Below, in pieces: positions 8,778 through 16,963 of a stretch of 64,000 nt of DNA. Source of the DNA: Phenylobacterium sp. (GTDB lineage: Bacteria; Pseudomonadota; Alphaproteobacteria; Caulobacterales; Caulobacteraceae); assembly GCA_017991675.1 (NCBI GenBank), contig JAGOQB010000012.1:1-64000 (forward strand), given 5' to 3'. Positions within the stretch are counted from its first letter, which is position 1. Each line of letters starts with the position of its first letter. Position numbers and translations under genes: made by a program. A model generated the notes under the pieces. That model was not told the DNA's origin and ran no database searches. It saw nothing but the letters and a program-made list of their open reading frames with translations.

Positions 8778-10052
8778 ATGTCGGGCGTCCAAGCTTCCTC
8801 GTCGACCAGCGACCTAGACCGCCTGCGCGAGGCCGCCGCCGAGGCCTGGACCTATGGCCTGCCGCTCATCGAGATCGCGACCACCCGCGGCAGCCGCGCC
8901 GGCTTCGGCGGGTCGCTGAACACCTTCGGCCACATGCGCAACCTGGCCAACCACAAGATGCGGGCGGTGACCACGCCCAACAACGACACCCTCTACACCA
9001 GCGCCCAGATCGACCTCAGCGCCGGCCCGGTCACCATCGCCCTGCCGGCCAGCGGTCAACGCTATCTGTCGCTGGCGCTGATGGACGCCTACACCAACAA
9101 CTTCGCGATCCTCGGCACCCGCACCACCGGCCCCGACGCCGTGACCTTCCGCCTGATCGGCCCGCAGGACACCAGCGAAGGGCCCAACACCCTGCGCTCG
9201 CCGACCAACCATGTCTGGGCCCTGGCCCGCATCCTGGTCGACGGCCCGTTCGACCTGGAGGCCGCCCGCGCCGTCCAGGCCGGCATTTCGCTGCAGGGCC
9301 CTGAAGCCTCCGACGCGCCCGTCCACGCCCGTCGCAGCGCGCCGTGGAACGAGTACTTCGCCAGCCTCGACGCCCTGCTGGTCGCCAACCCGCCGCCGGT
9401 CACCGACCTGGCGCTGCTGCGCCGCATCGCCCCGCTCGGGCTGGGACAAGGCGACTTCGACCCCGCCCGCTTCAGCGCCGACCAGGCCGCGGCCATCGAG
9501 GCCGGAATCGCCCAGGCCCGCACCATGATCCGCACCTCCGGCATCGGCGGCGTGAACTGGGTCGACGGCTGGTCCTATCCGCGCTCCGACCTCGGCGACT
9601 TCGGCCAGAGCTACGGCTATCGCGCCGCGGTGGCCCTGGCCGGGCTCGCCGCCCTGCCCCCGGTCGAGGCGATGTACATGCGCGGCAAGGGCGAGAGCCG
9701 CGGCCTCTATGACGGCGCCAAGGACTGGCGCCTGCACTTCCCGGCCGACCGCATGCCGGCGGTGGACAGCTTCTGGTCGTTGAGCCTCTACGAAGCGACG
9801 CCCGACGGGCAGTTCTTCTTCGCCGACAACCCGCTCGACCGCTACGCGATCGGCGACCGCTCGCCGGGCCTGACCTACAACGACGACGGCTCGCTCGACA
9901 TCTGGATCGGCCACGCCCACCCGGGCGAGGGACGCGAAAGCAACTGGCTGCCGGCGCCAGACGCGCCCTTCGCCCTGTTCATGCGCGCCTATCTGCCCAA
10001 GGCGGCGATGCTGGAAGGCGACTACCGCCTGCCGCCGGTGACCGCGGCCTAG
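8778..10052 (+). CDS. DUF1254/DUF1214 domain protein
   Basis: A 424-residue protein of the DUF1254-DUF1214 family. The N-terminal half has the family hallmark TTPNNDTLYTSAQIDL and the C-terminal half has DSFWSLSLYEATPDGQFF and a YNDDGSLDIWIGH strand region typical of DUF1214. No signal peptide is visible, although many relatives are exported. The biochemical function of the family is not established. It stands alone, 114 bp after the glycan operon and convergent with a hypothetical gene, and is followed by strong palindromes. The ATG at 8778 follows a GGGAGAATCC site (about 8764-8773). Confidence 0.8.
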   Translation: MSGVQASSSTSDLDRLREAAAEAWTYGLPLIEIATTRGSRAGFGGSLNTFGHMRNLANHKMRAVTTPNNDTLYTSAQIDLSAGPVTIALPASGQRYLSLALMDAYTNNFAILGTRTTGPDAVTFRLIGPQDTSEGPNTLRSPTNHVWALARILVDGPFDLEAARAVQAGISLQGPEASDAPVHARRSAPWNEYFASLDALLVANPPPVTDLALLRRIAPLGLGQGDFDPARFSADQAAAIEAGIAQARTMIRTSGIGGVNWVDGWSYPRSDLGDFGQSYGYRAAVALAGLAALPPVEAMYMRGKGESRGLYDGAKDWRLHFPADRMPAVDSFWSLSLYEATPDGQFFFADNPLDRYAIGDRSPGLTYNDDGSLDIWIGHAHPGEGRESNWLPAPDAPFALFMRAYLPKAAMLEGDYRLPPVTAA

Positions 10053-10059
10053 AGCCCTT

Positions 10060-10088
10060 CCCACTCACGATGGATCATCGTGAGTGGG
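10060..10088. terminator. perfect 12-bp inverted repeat after the DUF1254 gene
   Basis: Two perfect 12-bp arms (cccactcacgat and its complement) are separated by a 5-base loop, starting 8 bases after the DUF1254 stop. There is no U-tract, so it may be a factor-assisted or bidirectional terminator between convergent genes, or part of a dispersed palindromic repeat. A second imperfect hairpin follows at about 10116-10154. Confidence 0.5.
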
Positions 10089-10115
10089 TAAGAAATCAAA
10101 GAGCCGACCCTGTTC

Positions 10116-10154
10116 ATCCCGGCTGGCCTGTCTCAAGCCAACCGGGACAGGGCC
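10116..10154. repeat. second intergenic hairpin between convergent genes
   Basis: An imperfect hairpin with stem cccggctggc paired to gccaaccggg (one mismatch), extended outward by ccctgt/acaggg. It lies directly against the stop of the leftward gene at 10154. It probably works with the perfect palindrome at 10060-10088 to separate the two convergent transcripts. Confidence 0.4.
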
Positions 10155-10600
10155 TAGTGAACCCGCTCGAAGTGGCCGCACAGGCGCTCGACCGCATAGA
10201 CCGTCGTCCGCAGTTCGCGGGTCACCACCGGGTCGGGCGTCTCGTTCGGGTCGCCCGACCACAGCCCGCTGCCCTCGGCGCAGGCGGCCAGCAGCACCCG
10301 CAGCGCCAGCATCAGGTCCACCCAGATCGAGCGGTCGTTGTCCGCCGCCTGCGGGTCGGAGACCAGCATCAGGTCGGCGAAGCGGCGCATCGAGCGGGAG
10401 GCGTGCGCCACGTCGACGGCCAGCAGGCTGGCCTCGAACTGCGGCGCAAACGTCAGGCGGCTGAGCTCGCCGGGCGAGGCGCCGGCCCACAGCAGGCCCC
10501 CGTTCAGGCGGTGCAGCGCTTCGCTCAGCCGCAGCAGCCAGTAGGCCAACTGGTCGTGCGTCGCCAGGCCCGGATAGGGGGTCTCCACGAACGCGGCCAC
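10154..10600 (-). CDS. hypothetical protein, alpha-helical
   Basis: 148 residues, not recognised. It is predicted to be mostly helical (LAYWLLRLSEALHRLNG, SIWVDLMLALRVLLAACAEG) with no signal peptide, membrane segment or known motif. The GTG start at 10600 is one base after the stop of a 38-codon open frame for a small membrane protein, so the two may be translated together. Codon use fits the surrounding genes. No function is proposed. Confidence 0.6.
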   Translation of the reverse strand: MAAFVETPYPGLATHDQLAYWLLRLSEALHRLNGGLLWAGASPGELSRLTFAPQFEASLLAVDVAHASRSMRRFADLMLVSDPQAADNDRSIWVDLMLALRVLLAACAEGSGLWSGDPNETPDPVVTRELRTTVYAVERLCGHFERVH

Positions 10601-10601
10601 G

Positions 10602-10718
10602 TCAGGGATTGTCCACAGGGCGGCCGTCTGCGAGACACCGCTTAAGGGCGAATCCCAGCGACAGCACCATCACGAGCCAGACGATCGACAGGCCGGCGAC
10701 ATAGGCGGCGATACTCAT
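10602..10718 (-). CDS. small single-pass membrane protein (38 aa), putative
   Basis: An ATG-initiated frame of 38 residues with an N-terminal hydrophobic helix (AAYVAGLSIVWLVMVLSLGFAL) followed at once by a basic patch KRC and a polar tail. This is the usual architecture of small bacterial membrane proteins. Its TGA ends one base before the GTG of the 148-aa hypothetical gene, suggesting a short operon. I see no strong ribosome site upstream, so it is a plausible but unproven gene. Confidence 0.4.
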   Translation of the reverse strand: MSIAAYVAGLSIVWLVMVLSLGFALKRCLADGRPVDNP

Positions 10719-10771
10719 GAGAACACACGGGGTCGGCGGAAACTGGCCCCCTGCCTAGTCCAGGTCCCTGG

Positions 10772-10812
10772 CCGGAAGGTGTAAACTTCCGGCGCATTTA
10801 CACTTGTTTACC
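10772..10812. promoter_or_regulatory. nested dyads upstream of the response-regulator operon
   Basis: Two overlapping symmetries sit 78-118 bp before the regulator start. One is CCGGAAG-N7-CTTCCGG (10772-10792). The other is GTGTAAA (10779-10785) with its inverse TTTACAC (10797-10803), followed by a further GTTTACC at 10806. This AT-containing, repeated GTAAA motif stands out in a GC-rich region. It could be an operator for autoregulation by the adjacent OmpR-type protein. Confidence 0.35.
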
Positions 10813-10889
10813 GCCCCAAGCCGGACCATGGCTGTAGTTCTTCTGTCGGCGCCGGCCCCCTGCGGCGTCGGTGACGGCCCCGATCGAGC

Positions 10890-11609
10890 ATGCGTATGAG
10901 AATTGCGGCGTTGGAAGACGACGACGCCCAGAGAGAGGCGATCGCTCGCCTGTTGGTGAGCGGCGGGCACAACTGCCAGTGCTTTCAGCTGGCGACGCCG
11001 CTGATCGCGGCCCTGCGTCGGGAAACCTTCGATCTGCTGGTCCTCGACTGGAACCTGCCCGACATGAGCGGGCTGGACGTCGTGGCGTGGGCGCACAAGA
11101 ACCTGACCCCCTGCCCGCCGATCCTGCTGCTGACCAGCCGCTCGTCCGAGGCCGACGTCGTCGCCGGCCTGAACGGCGGCGCCGACGACTATGTGGTCAA
11201 GCCGGTCCAGTCGGGCGTGCTGCTGGCCCGCGTCAACGCCCTGCTCCGCCGCAGCTACCCGGACCGCGCCACCGGCGGAATCGAGACCCATGGCGAGTAC
11301 CGCTTCAACCTCCCGGCCGAGCAGGTGACCCGCAACGGCGAGCCCGTGCCCCTGACCGCCAAGGAATTCGGCCTGGCCCTTCTGATGTTCCGCAACGTGC
11401 ACCGGGCGCTGTCGCGCGGCCACATCCTCGAGGCGATCTGGGGCCGCAATCCCGACCTGCCGACCCGCACCCTGGACATGCATATCTCTCGCATCCGCAG
11501 CAAGCTCGAGCTGCGCCCGCAGAACGGCTACCGCCTCGCCCCCGTCTACAGCTACGGCTATCGGCTCGAACGGCTCACCGAGGATACGCCGGAAGAGGCT
11601 GCGGAATGA
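10890..11609 (+). CDS. OmpR/PhoB-family response regulator
   Basis: 239 residues. The receiver domain (about 3-118) has the acidic pair EDDD near 9-12, phospho-acceptor Asp53 in LVLDWNLPDMSG, the LLTS switch residues and Lys104 in DDYVVKPV. A winged-helix DNA-binding domain follows (about 135-230), with PLTAKEFGLALLMFRN and TRTLDMHISRIRSKL. It is the first gene of a tightly coupled trio, since its TGA overlaps the ATG of the LysM-FecR gene by 4 bp. The kinase two genes downstream is the obvious partner. ATG 10890 and ATG 10896 are both possible starts. Confidence 0.88.
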   Translation: MRMRIAALEDDDAQREAIARLLVSGGHNCQCFQLATPLIAALRRETFDLLVLDWNLPDMSGLDVVAWAHKNLTPCPPILLLTSRSSEADVVAGLNGGADDYVVKPVQSGVLLARVNALLRRSYPDRATGGIETHGEYRFNLPAEQVTRNGEPVPLTAKEFGLALLMFRNVHRALSRGHILEAIWGRNPDLPTRTLDMHISRIRSKLELRPQNGYRLAPVYSYGYRLERLTEDTPEEAAE

Positions 11610-12910
11610 GCTGGAAGCGGGCGGCGATCGCCGGATTGGCGCTGCAGGCGCTCGCCGCCGCGCCGGCCCTCTCGGCCGAACCGGTGGAAAGCTACGTCGT
11701 CCAGCCTGGCGACACGCTCTACGAACTGGGCCGCCGCTACTTCGCCGGCGGCGATTACCGCGCCGTCCAGCGGCTGAACCGCATCGCCGATCCGCGCCGC
11801 TTGCAGGTCGGCAGTCGGCTCAAGGTCCCGGCCCGGCTGCTGAAGGTCACCGCGATCGAGGCGCGCGTCGCCGGGTTCCGCGGCGCCGTCACGGTCACCG
11901 CCGGCGGCCGCACCCTGCCCGTCTCCACCGGCATGATGCTCAAGGAGGGCGCGGTCGTCGCCACGGGGTCGAACGCCTTCCTGCGGCTCGACCTGCCCGA
12001 CGGCACGCACCTGTCGCTGCCGTCCCAGAGCCGCGTGCAGCTGGGCAAGATGACCTTGGTGGAGATGACCGGGGTCGTCCGCCGCGACCTGCAGGTCCAG
12101 GGCGGCCGGCTGGAGTCCGACGTCACCCCGCTGCGCGATCGGCGCGACAGCTACACCGTGCGCACGCCGATGTCGGTCTCGGCGGTGCGCGGCACCGAGT
12201 TCCGCGTCGCCTACGACGAGCGGGCAGGCCGGGCCAGCACCGAGGTCATCGAGGGCCTGGTCGCGGTCAGCGCCGACGACGACGGGGCCGACGTCGCCGC
12301 CGCCTATGGCGCGGTCGCCACCGCCGACGGCGTCTCCGACCCGATCCACCTCGCCCCGCCCCCCGGCCTCGCCCAGCCCGGCAAGGTCCAGGACGAGCAG
12401 ACCGTGCGCTTCCAGCTCGCCGCCCCCGCCGCCGCGGGCGGATACCAGGTGCGACTGGCCGTCGACGCCGGCTTCGTCGAGGTGCTGGAGGAGACCGCCG
12501 CGCAGGGCCAGGAGGTCGTGCTCGGCGAGTTGCCGGACGGGGTCTACTTCCTGCGGCTGGCGGCGCTGGACGACAACGGCCTGCTGGGCCTGCCGGCCAC
12601 CTACGCCTTCCAGCGGCGCCTGAACACCCTGCGCGCCGAGGCGCCGGTCGCCTCGCGCGACGGCGGCGTGCGCCGCTACAAGTTCCGCTGGCAGGCCGGC
12701 GGCCTGGGCGAGCGCACCTACCGGCTCCAGCTCCTGCGCGAGGGCGCCGAGGCTCCGGTCGTCGACGAGGCCGGCCTGACCATGCAGGAGTTGACGGTCA
12801 CCGACCTGGCTCCCGGCGTGTACAACTGGCGCGTGATGTCGCGGACCTTCGCCGGCGGGGGCTACCACGAGAAATGGACGCCCCTCGAGCGGTTCGAAAT
12901 CGGCCGTTGA
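11606..12910 (+). CDS. exported LysM- and FecR-domain protein
   Basis: 434 residues with a cleavable Sec signal (residues 1-23, ending ALSAEP). A LysM domain follows (YVVQPGDTLYELGRRYF, about 29-75), which in this family binds peptidoglycan. A FecR-type beta domain then covers about 105-215 (TPMSVSAVRGTEFRVAYDE, TEVIEGLVAV). The C-terminal 200 residues look like beta-sandwich repeats. It is encoded between a response regulator and a CHASE2 kinase with 4-bp overlaps. That placement suggests the periplasmic sensory or effector arm of the same signalling pathway, perhaps reporting on the cell wall. The start ATG at 11606 overlaps the upstream stop (ATGA). Confidence 0.82.
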   Translation: MSWKRAAIAGLALQALAAAPALSAEPVESYVVQPGDTLYELGRRYFAGGDYRAVQRLNRIADPRRLQVGSRLKVPARLLKVTAIEARVAGFRGAVTVTAGGRTLPVSTGMMLKEGAVVATGSNAFLRLDLPDGTHLSLPSQSRVQLGKMTLVEMTGVVRRDLQVQGGRLESDVTPLRDRRDSYTVRTPMSVSAVRGTEFRVAYDERAGRASTEVIEGLVAVSADDDGADVAAAYGAVATADGVSDPIHLAPPPGLAQPGKVQDEQTVRFQLAAPAAAGGYQVRLAVDAGFVEVLEETAAQGQEVVLGELPDGVYFLRLAALDDNGLLGLPATYAFQRRLNTLRAEAPVASRDGGVRRYKFRWQAGGLGERTYRLQLLREGAEAPVVDEAGLTMQELTVTDLAPGVYNWRVMSRTFAGGGYHEKWTPLERFEIGR

Positions 12911-15195
12911 GCGCCCCCGTCGGCAAGCTTGGGGCCTGGTCCGCGCGTCGGCGGGTGATCGCCGAATGGGCGCTGGTGGCGCTGGCCGTCTCGGCCCTGG
13001 TCGCCGCCCTGGTGCTGACCCGCGCGACCGAGCGCGCCGACAACGTGGTCTTCGACACCGTGTCGGGCTGGGGCGTACGCGCCCCGCACGAGGACATCGT
13101 CGTCGTCGCCATCGACAACCGCAGCCTCGCTGAGCTCGGTCGCTGGCCCTGGCCGCGCGCCCGCCACCAGGCCCTGCTCGAAGCCCTGGCCGGCTACGGC
13201 CCGCGCGCCGTCGCCTACGACGTCCTGCTGGTCGAGCCGGACCCGACGCCGGGCGCCGACGACGCCCTCGCCAGGGCCCTGACGGCCGGTCCGCCGGTCT
13301 TCCTGCCGCTGACCTTCGACGTCCCCGGACCGAACGGCGCGCCCTACGAGGTGCTGGCGCCGATCCCCGCGCTCGCGGCCCGCGCCGCCGGACTCGGCCA
13401 GGTCAATGTCGACTTCGACAGCGACGGGGTCATCCGCCGCACCTACATGGTCGAGCGCGACGGCGAGCGGGCCTGGCCGCACCTGATGGCCTTCATGCAG
13501 GCCGCCGCCGAGGGGACGCCCCGTCCGGCCAGCGCCGGCGCCACGCCCGGCCCGGCCCGCGCGCCGCTGCTCCGTGAAGCGCCGCTGCTGGTCTCGTTCG
13601 CAGGGCCGCCCGGTCACTTCCGGACCGTCTCCTTCATCGACGTCGTCAACGGCGCGACCCCCGCCGAATTCCTGAGGGACAAGCTCGTCCTGGTCGGCGC
13701 CACCGCCGACGGGCTCGGCGACCGCTACGCCACCCCGCTCTCGCACCGTACCGAGATCATGTCGGGCATCGAGCTGCAGGCCAACCTGCTCGACACCCTG
13801 CTGACCGGGCGCGCCATCGCCCCGGCGGGCCCCGGTCGGTTGCTGGCCTTCTCGCTGACCCCGCTGCTCCTGGCCCTGGCCGGCTTTCTGCTGCTGCGCC
13901 CGCGCGCCAACCTGCTGCTCGGCGCCGCCCTGGTGGCCGCGACCATCGTCGCCAGCGCCGTGCTGTTGCTGCAGGCCCAGGTCTGGGCGCCGCCCACCGC
14001 CGCCCTGGCCGGGCTGATCCTGGTCTATCCGCTGTGGAGCTGGCGGCGGCTCGAGGCGACCAGCGCCTACATGCTGCAGGAACTGCGCGCCTTCTCGCAG
14101 GAGCCCGACCTGCTCTCGGCCCTGGCCCAGCGCCGCGGCGGCCCGCCCACCGACGTCATCGACCGACAGGTGGCGCTGATGCACGCGGCCATCGACCGCG
14201 CCCGCGACCTGCGCCGCCAGGTGCTCGACGCCCTCCAGGGCCTGCCCGACGCGACCCTGGTCACCGACCTGGCCGGCCAGGTGCTGATCGCCAACCGCGA
14301 GGCCGAAGCCCTGTTCGGCGACGACCCCGCAGGCCGACCGGTGGCCGAACTGATCGCCGGCCTCTCGCCCGAGGCCGGGGCCCTCGACCTGACGGGCGAG
14401 GCCGAACTCACCGTTCCCGACGGCCGCAGCTTCGCGATCCGCCGCACCCCGCTCAGCGAGGCCGGCGGCGACCAGGTCGGCTGGATCGTCCGCTTCACCG
14501 ACGTCACCGCCCTCAAGGACGCCGGCCGCCAGCGCGAGCACATCCTCGAACTGCTGACCCACGACATGCGCTCGCCGCAAGTCTCGATCCTGACCCTGCT
14601 CGGCAGCTCCGAGGCCAAGGCCGCCGTCGCCGCTCCGGTCGCCGACCGCATCGCCGGCTATGCGCGGCGCACCCTGTCCCTGGCCGACAACTTCGTGAAC
14701 CTGGCCCGCGCCGAGGCCGACGCCTACGCCGCCGAGGTGCTCGATCTCGGCGAGGTGCTGCTCGACGCGGTCGACGACCTCTGGCCGCAGTCCTCGGCCC
14801 GCCAGATCACGGTCGTCGCCGCCGAGACCGACGGCGAGGTGCTGGTCGAAGGCGATCGCGCCCTGCTGACCCGCGCCCTGATCAATCTGGTCGACAACGC
14901 CATCAAGTATTCGCCGGCCGGCGGGCGGGTGGACTGCGCGGTGCGGATCGAGGACGAGCAGGCCGTCTGCACCGTCGCCAACCAGGGCGAGGGCATGAGC
15001 CCGGCGCAGCTGGCCAACCTGTTCAAGCGTTTCCACCGGGTCCGCCCCAAGGGCGGCGAGCGGATCGACGGCGTCGGGCTCGGCCTCTCGTTCGTCCATG
15101 CCGTGGTCCAGCGCCATGGCGGGCGCATCGACTGCGCCAGCACGCAGGGCCATGGCGCCAGCTTCACGGTGCGCCTGCCGCTGGCCAGCGGCTAG
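12874..15195 (+). CDS. CHASE2-domain sensor histidine kinase
   Basis: About 773 residues. A membrane segment at about 30-50 leads into a large periplasmic CHASE2 sensor (from ADNVVFDTVSGW to about 300). Three transmembrane helices follow (about 310-390), then a PAS-like region (LPDATLVTDLAGQVLIANREAEALFG), an H-box with His563 (LLTHDMRSPQ), an N-box (NLVDNAIKYSPAGG) and a G-box (GVGLGLSFVHAVV). The H-box has DMRSP rather than the commoner ELRTP. It should phosphorylate the response regulator two genes upstream. ATG 12874 overlaps the upstream gene by 37 bp. A TTG at 12907 would give a TTGA 4-bp overlap and is an equally credible start. Confidence 0.86.
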   Translation: MDAPRAVRNRPLSAPVGKLGAWSARRRVIAEWALVALAVSALVAALVLTRATERADNVVFDTVSGWGVRAPHEDIVVVAIDNRSLAELGRWPWPRARHQALLEALAGYGPRAVAYDVLLVEPDPTPGADDALARALTAGPPVFLPLTFDVPGPNGAPYEVLAPIPALAARAAGLGQVNVDFDSDGVIRRTYMVERDGERAWPHLMAFMQAAAEGTPRPASAGATPGPARAPLLREAPLLVSFAGPPGHFRTVSFIDVVNGATPAEFLRDKLVLVGATADGLGDRYATPLSHRTEIMSGIELQANLLDTLLTGRAIAPAGPGRLLAFSLTPLLLALAGFLLLRPRANLLLGAALVAATIVASAVLLLQAQVWAPPTAALAGLILVYPLWSWRRLEATSAYMLQELRAFSQEPDLLSALAQRRGGPPTDVIDRQVALMHAAIDRARDLRRQVLDALQGLPDATLVTDLAGQVLIANREAEALFGDDPAGRPVAELIAGLSPEAGALDLTGEAELTVPDGRSFAIRRTPLSEAGGDQVGWIVRFTDVTALKDAGRQREHILELLTHDMRSPQVSILTLLGSSEAKAAVAAPVADRIAGYARRTLSLADNFVNLARAEADAYAAEVLDLGEVLLDAVDDLWPQSSARQITVVAAETDGEVLVEGDRALLTRALINLVDNAIKYSPAGGRVDCAVRIEDEQAVCTVANQGEGMSPAQLANLFKRFHRVRPKGGERIDGVGLGLSFVHAVVQRHGGRIDCASTQGHGASFTVRLPLASG

Positions 15196-15196
15196 A

Positions 15197-15694
15197 TCAG
15201 GAGCTCGGCGCGAGCCGCCTGGCCACCGCCGCATTGAGGCCGGCCTCGGCCGCCCCGCAGTCAGGCGCACGCCCCATGGCGCTGGCCCGCACGCGATAGG
15301 CCTCCGCCCCGCTCGCCGCCTCCAGGACCCGCGCAGTCAGGGTGCAGAGCTGGCGGCTGCGCGGCGTCCACCACCGGCGCTTTTCCGGCGCCGCCACCCA
15401 GGCGTCCGGCGCAGCGTCGGCGGCCGGCCGCGGCCCGGCATAGGCGCCGACCTTCTGCGGGCGCTCGCTGTAGCTCAGCTCGACCAGATAGCCCTCGCCC
15501 GGCGCCTCGCGCACCGCCAGGCCCTCGGCCTGCAGCGTCTTGGCCATCGGCCCCGCGCCCTGGCTCTCGGGCGCGAACGCCAGCCCGCGCGCGCGCAGAT
15601 CCGGCCGCACGCCGCTCTCGACCACGTCGATCTTGTTGGAGGCGCATCCCGCCACCAGCAGGGCGAGCACGCACGCGACGGGGACTCTCGTCAT
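15197..15694 (-). CDS. hypothetical lipoprotein
   Basis: 165 residues with a clear type II signal and lipobox (VLALLVAGCASNK), giving a lipidated Cys at about residue 17. The mature part resembles small outer-membrane lipoproteins with a beta fold (YLVELSYSERPQKVGAYAG) but I do not recognise a specific family. It converges on the sensor kinase with a one-base gap. A GC-rich hairpin at about 15756-15796 lies upstream of its start. Confidence 0.7.
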   Translation of the reverse strand: MTRVPVACVLALLVAGCASNKIDVVESGVRPDLRARGLAFAPESQGAGPMAKTLQAEGLAVREAPGEGYLVELSYSERPQKVGAYAGPRPAADAAPDAWVAAPEKRRWWTPRSRQLCTLTARVLEAASGAEAYRVRASAMGRAPDCGAAEAGLNAAVARRLAPSS

Positions 15695-16280
15695 CTCGAG
15701 CCAGACTTGGACATGGCCCGAGTATGGTCATTTCACCGGATGAGTAAATCGCGCAGCCCGGGGCGGCGTCCGCCCCGCGCGCGGCGGTCCCCGGGCGGCC
15801 GCTGACGCCCGCCATGGTGGTGAACAAAGCATGCGCCAGCAACGGCTGTCTGCAAGTTACGGAATTTGCGGGAGTTGCAACCCTTCCGGCAGCGCCGGCC
15901 TACGCTACGGCCCTGCTTCAAATCGTCGCCGAATTCAGCCATAAGGTGAAATGTCGGGCCCGACCCGCGAGTGTGATCAACCGCTCCCTCGCCGCCGTGC
16001 AACCGCGATTTGCCTGGATGAACAGCGATCCTGAGGCGAAATCGGCCGAATTCTCGCCCTCCGGCCGCCCGCACGCCCCGATTTATTCGCAGAACAAAGC
16101 TTTCGGACCGCGAGTATTCGACATCCACGAAACGTGTTCGCTGAGCATGCTCGACAATCGTCGGCCTGTGCGCAAACAGTACTCTTTTCAAAGGAGAATT
16201 ATGGGCCTTAACTTCCTTGAATCCAAAGCGAACCTCGGAGCCTTCACTCCGGCGGCCGACCTTTGGGTGAGGAGACCACA
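15695..16280. other. 586-bp intergenic region with a GC hairpin and a Shine-Dalgarno-preceded leader frame
   Basis: No convincing protein gene lies here. At 15756-15796 eight-base arms (gcccgggg/ccccgggc) enclose a GC-rich loop. Around 16190-16203, AAAGGAGAATT stands directly before an ATG that opens a frame out of phase with the XRE gene, so ribosomes could load onto this leader. The region is moderately AT-richer than its surroundings. The promoter of the XRE gene should lie here, but its boxes could not be assigned. Confidence 0.4.
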
Positions 16281-16700
16281 ATGTCTGCTGAACCTTCCAA
16301 CAAGACCCCCGATCCGATGGACGTGGCCCTCGGCGCCGCGGTCAGGATCCGTCGAAGGACGATCGGCATGTCGCAAGAAGCGCTTGCCGAACAGTGCGGC
16401 GTAAGCTTCCAGCAGATCCAGAAATACGAGAACGGCGCCAACCGGATCTCGTTTTCCCGGCTCGTTCAGATTGCACGGGCGTTGCGATGCCGGGTTGTGG
16501 ACCTGATGGACGTTCTGGACACTCCGGCCGGCGACGGCGACGTCGATCTGCTCAGCCGGATGCGCACCCCAGGCGCGCTTGAGTTGTTGAGCGCCTTCGA
16601 GCGCCTGCCGCAGGAAGCCAGGTCCTCCCTGGTCAATCTGCTGCGGGTGATGACCGACCCCGAGGCCGGCCAGCGCGTGCGCCAGAAGGAAGTGGCCTGA
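16281..16700 (+). CDS. XRE-family transcriptional regulator
   Basis: 139 residues. A Cro/CI-type helix-turn-helix occupies about 14-70 (RIRRRTIGMSQEALAEQCGVSFQQIQKYENG). A C-terminal helical segment (TPGALELLSAFERLPQEARSSLVNLL) is common in alphaproteobacterial XRE regulators. The ATG at 16281 is chosen over an upstream in-frame ATG (16263) because GAGGAGA sits at ideal spacing. It is monocistronic, with a long leader and a strong hairpin after the stop. Target genes are unknown. Confidence 0.85.
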   Translation: MSAEPSNKTPDPMDVALGAAVRIRRRTIGMSQEALAEQCGVSFQQIQKYENGANRISFSRLVQIARALRCRVVDLMDVLDTPAGDGDVDLLSRMRTPGALELLSAFERLPQEARSSLVNLLRVMTDPEAGQRVRQKEVA

Positions 16701-16705
16701 ACGAA

Positions 16706-16737
16706 ACGAGCGCCGGCCCTCGCAGACCGGCGCTCGT
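16706..16737 (+). terminator. hairpin terminator after the XRE gene
   Basis: Perfect 11-bp arms (acgagcgccgg and its complement) with a 10-base loop lie 5 bases after the XRE stop. There is no T-run, which is common for terminators in very GC-rich genomes. Because the cold-shock gene is convergent (stop at 16760), it may act in both directions. Confidence 0.6.
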
Positions 16738-16759
16738 CGCCTGAGCTTCTGTATGGGCG

Positions 16760-16963
16760 CTAGAGCGGCTTCAGGTCGACCGCCGCGATCTTGCCGCGCT
16801 CCTCCCGCTCGACGAATTCGAGCTTCTGGCCTTCGTTCAGGCTGCGCAGGCCCGCACGTTCGACCGCGGAGACGTGGACGAAGACGTCCTTGCCCCCATT
16901 ATCCGGCTGGATGAAGCCGTAACCTTTGGTGGTGTTGAACCACTTGACCGTCCCGGTGGCCAT
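16760..16963 (-). CDS. cold-shock protein (CspA family)
   Basis: A 67-residue single cold-shock domain, normal for the family. It contains RNP1 (KGYGFIQPD) and RNP2 (VFVHVSAV). Such OB-fold proteins bind single-stranded RNA and DNA and act as RNA chaperones. The frame is open upstream, but the first Met fitting the family ([10 protein letters not shown]) is at 16963, about 11 bases after a GGGAGA site. The roughly 185-bp untranslated region to the next gene on this strand could hold the structured leader typical of csp mRNAs. Confidence 0.92.
   Translation of the reverse strand: MATGTVKWFNTTKGYGFIQPDNGGKDVFVHVSAVERAGLRSLNEGQKLEFVEREERGKIAAVDLKPL

Noticed and set aside
10053-10153. A tRNA gene in the palindromic spacer after the DUF1254 gene
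   Set aside because: The stems do not form a cloverleaf with an anticodon and T-loop; they are simple adjacent hairpins.
12862-15270. An 802-codon open frame on the minus strand opposite the CHASE2 kinase
   Set aside because: It is a GC-driven antisense shadow. The opposite strand encodes clear kinase motifs, and the minus-strand peptide is low-complexity Gly/Arg/Gln.
15740-15805. A 21-codon Arg/Pro-rich frame after the lipoprotein start
   Set aside because: It lies in a GC hairpin without a ribosome site, so the sequence is better explained as a structured spacer.
15733-16281. A 182-codon minus-strand frame in the XRE leader region
   Set aside because: The composition is not protein-like, there is no ribosome site and no family motif, and it covers the XRE ribosome site in antisense.
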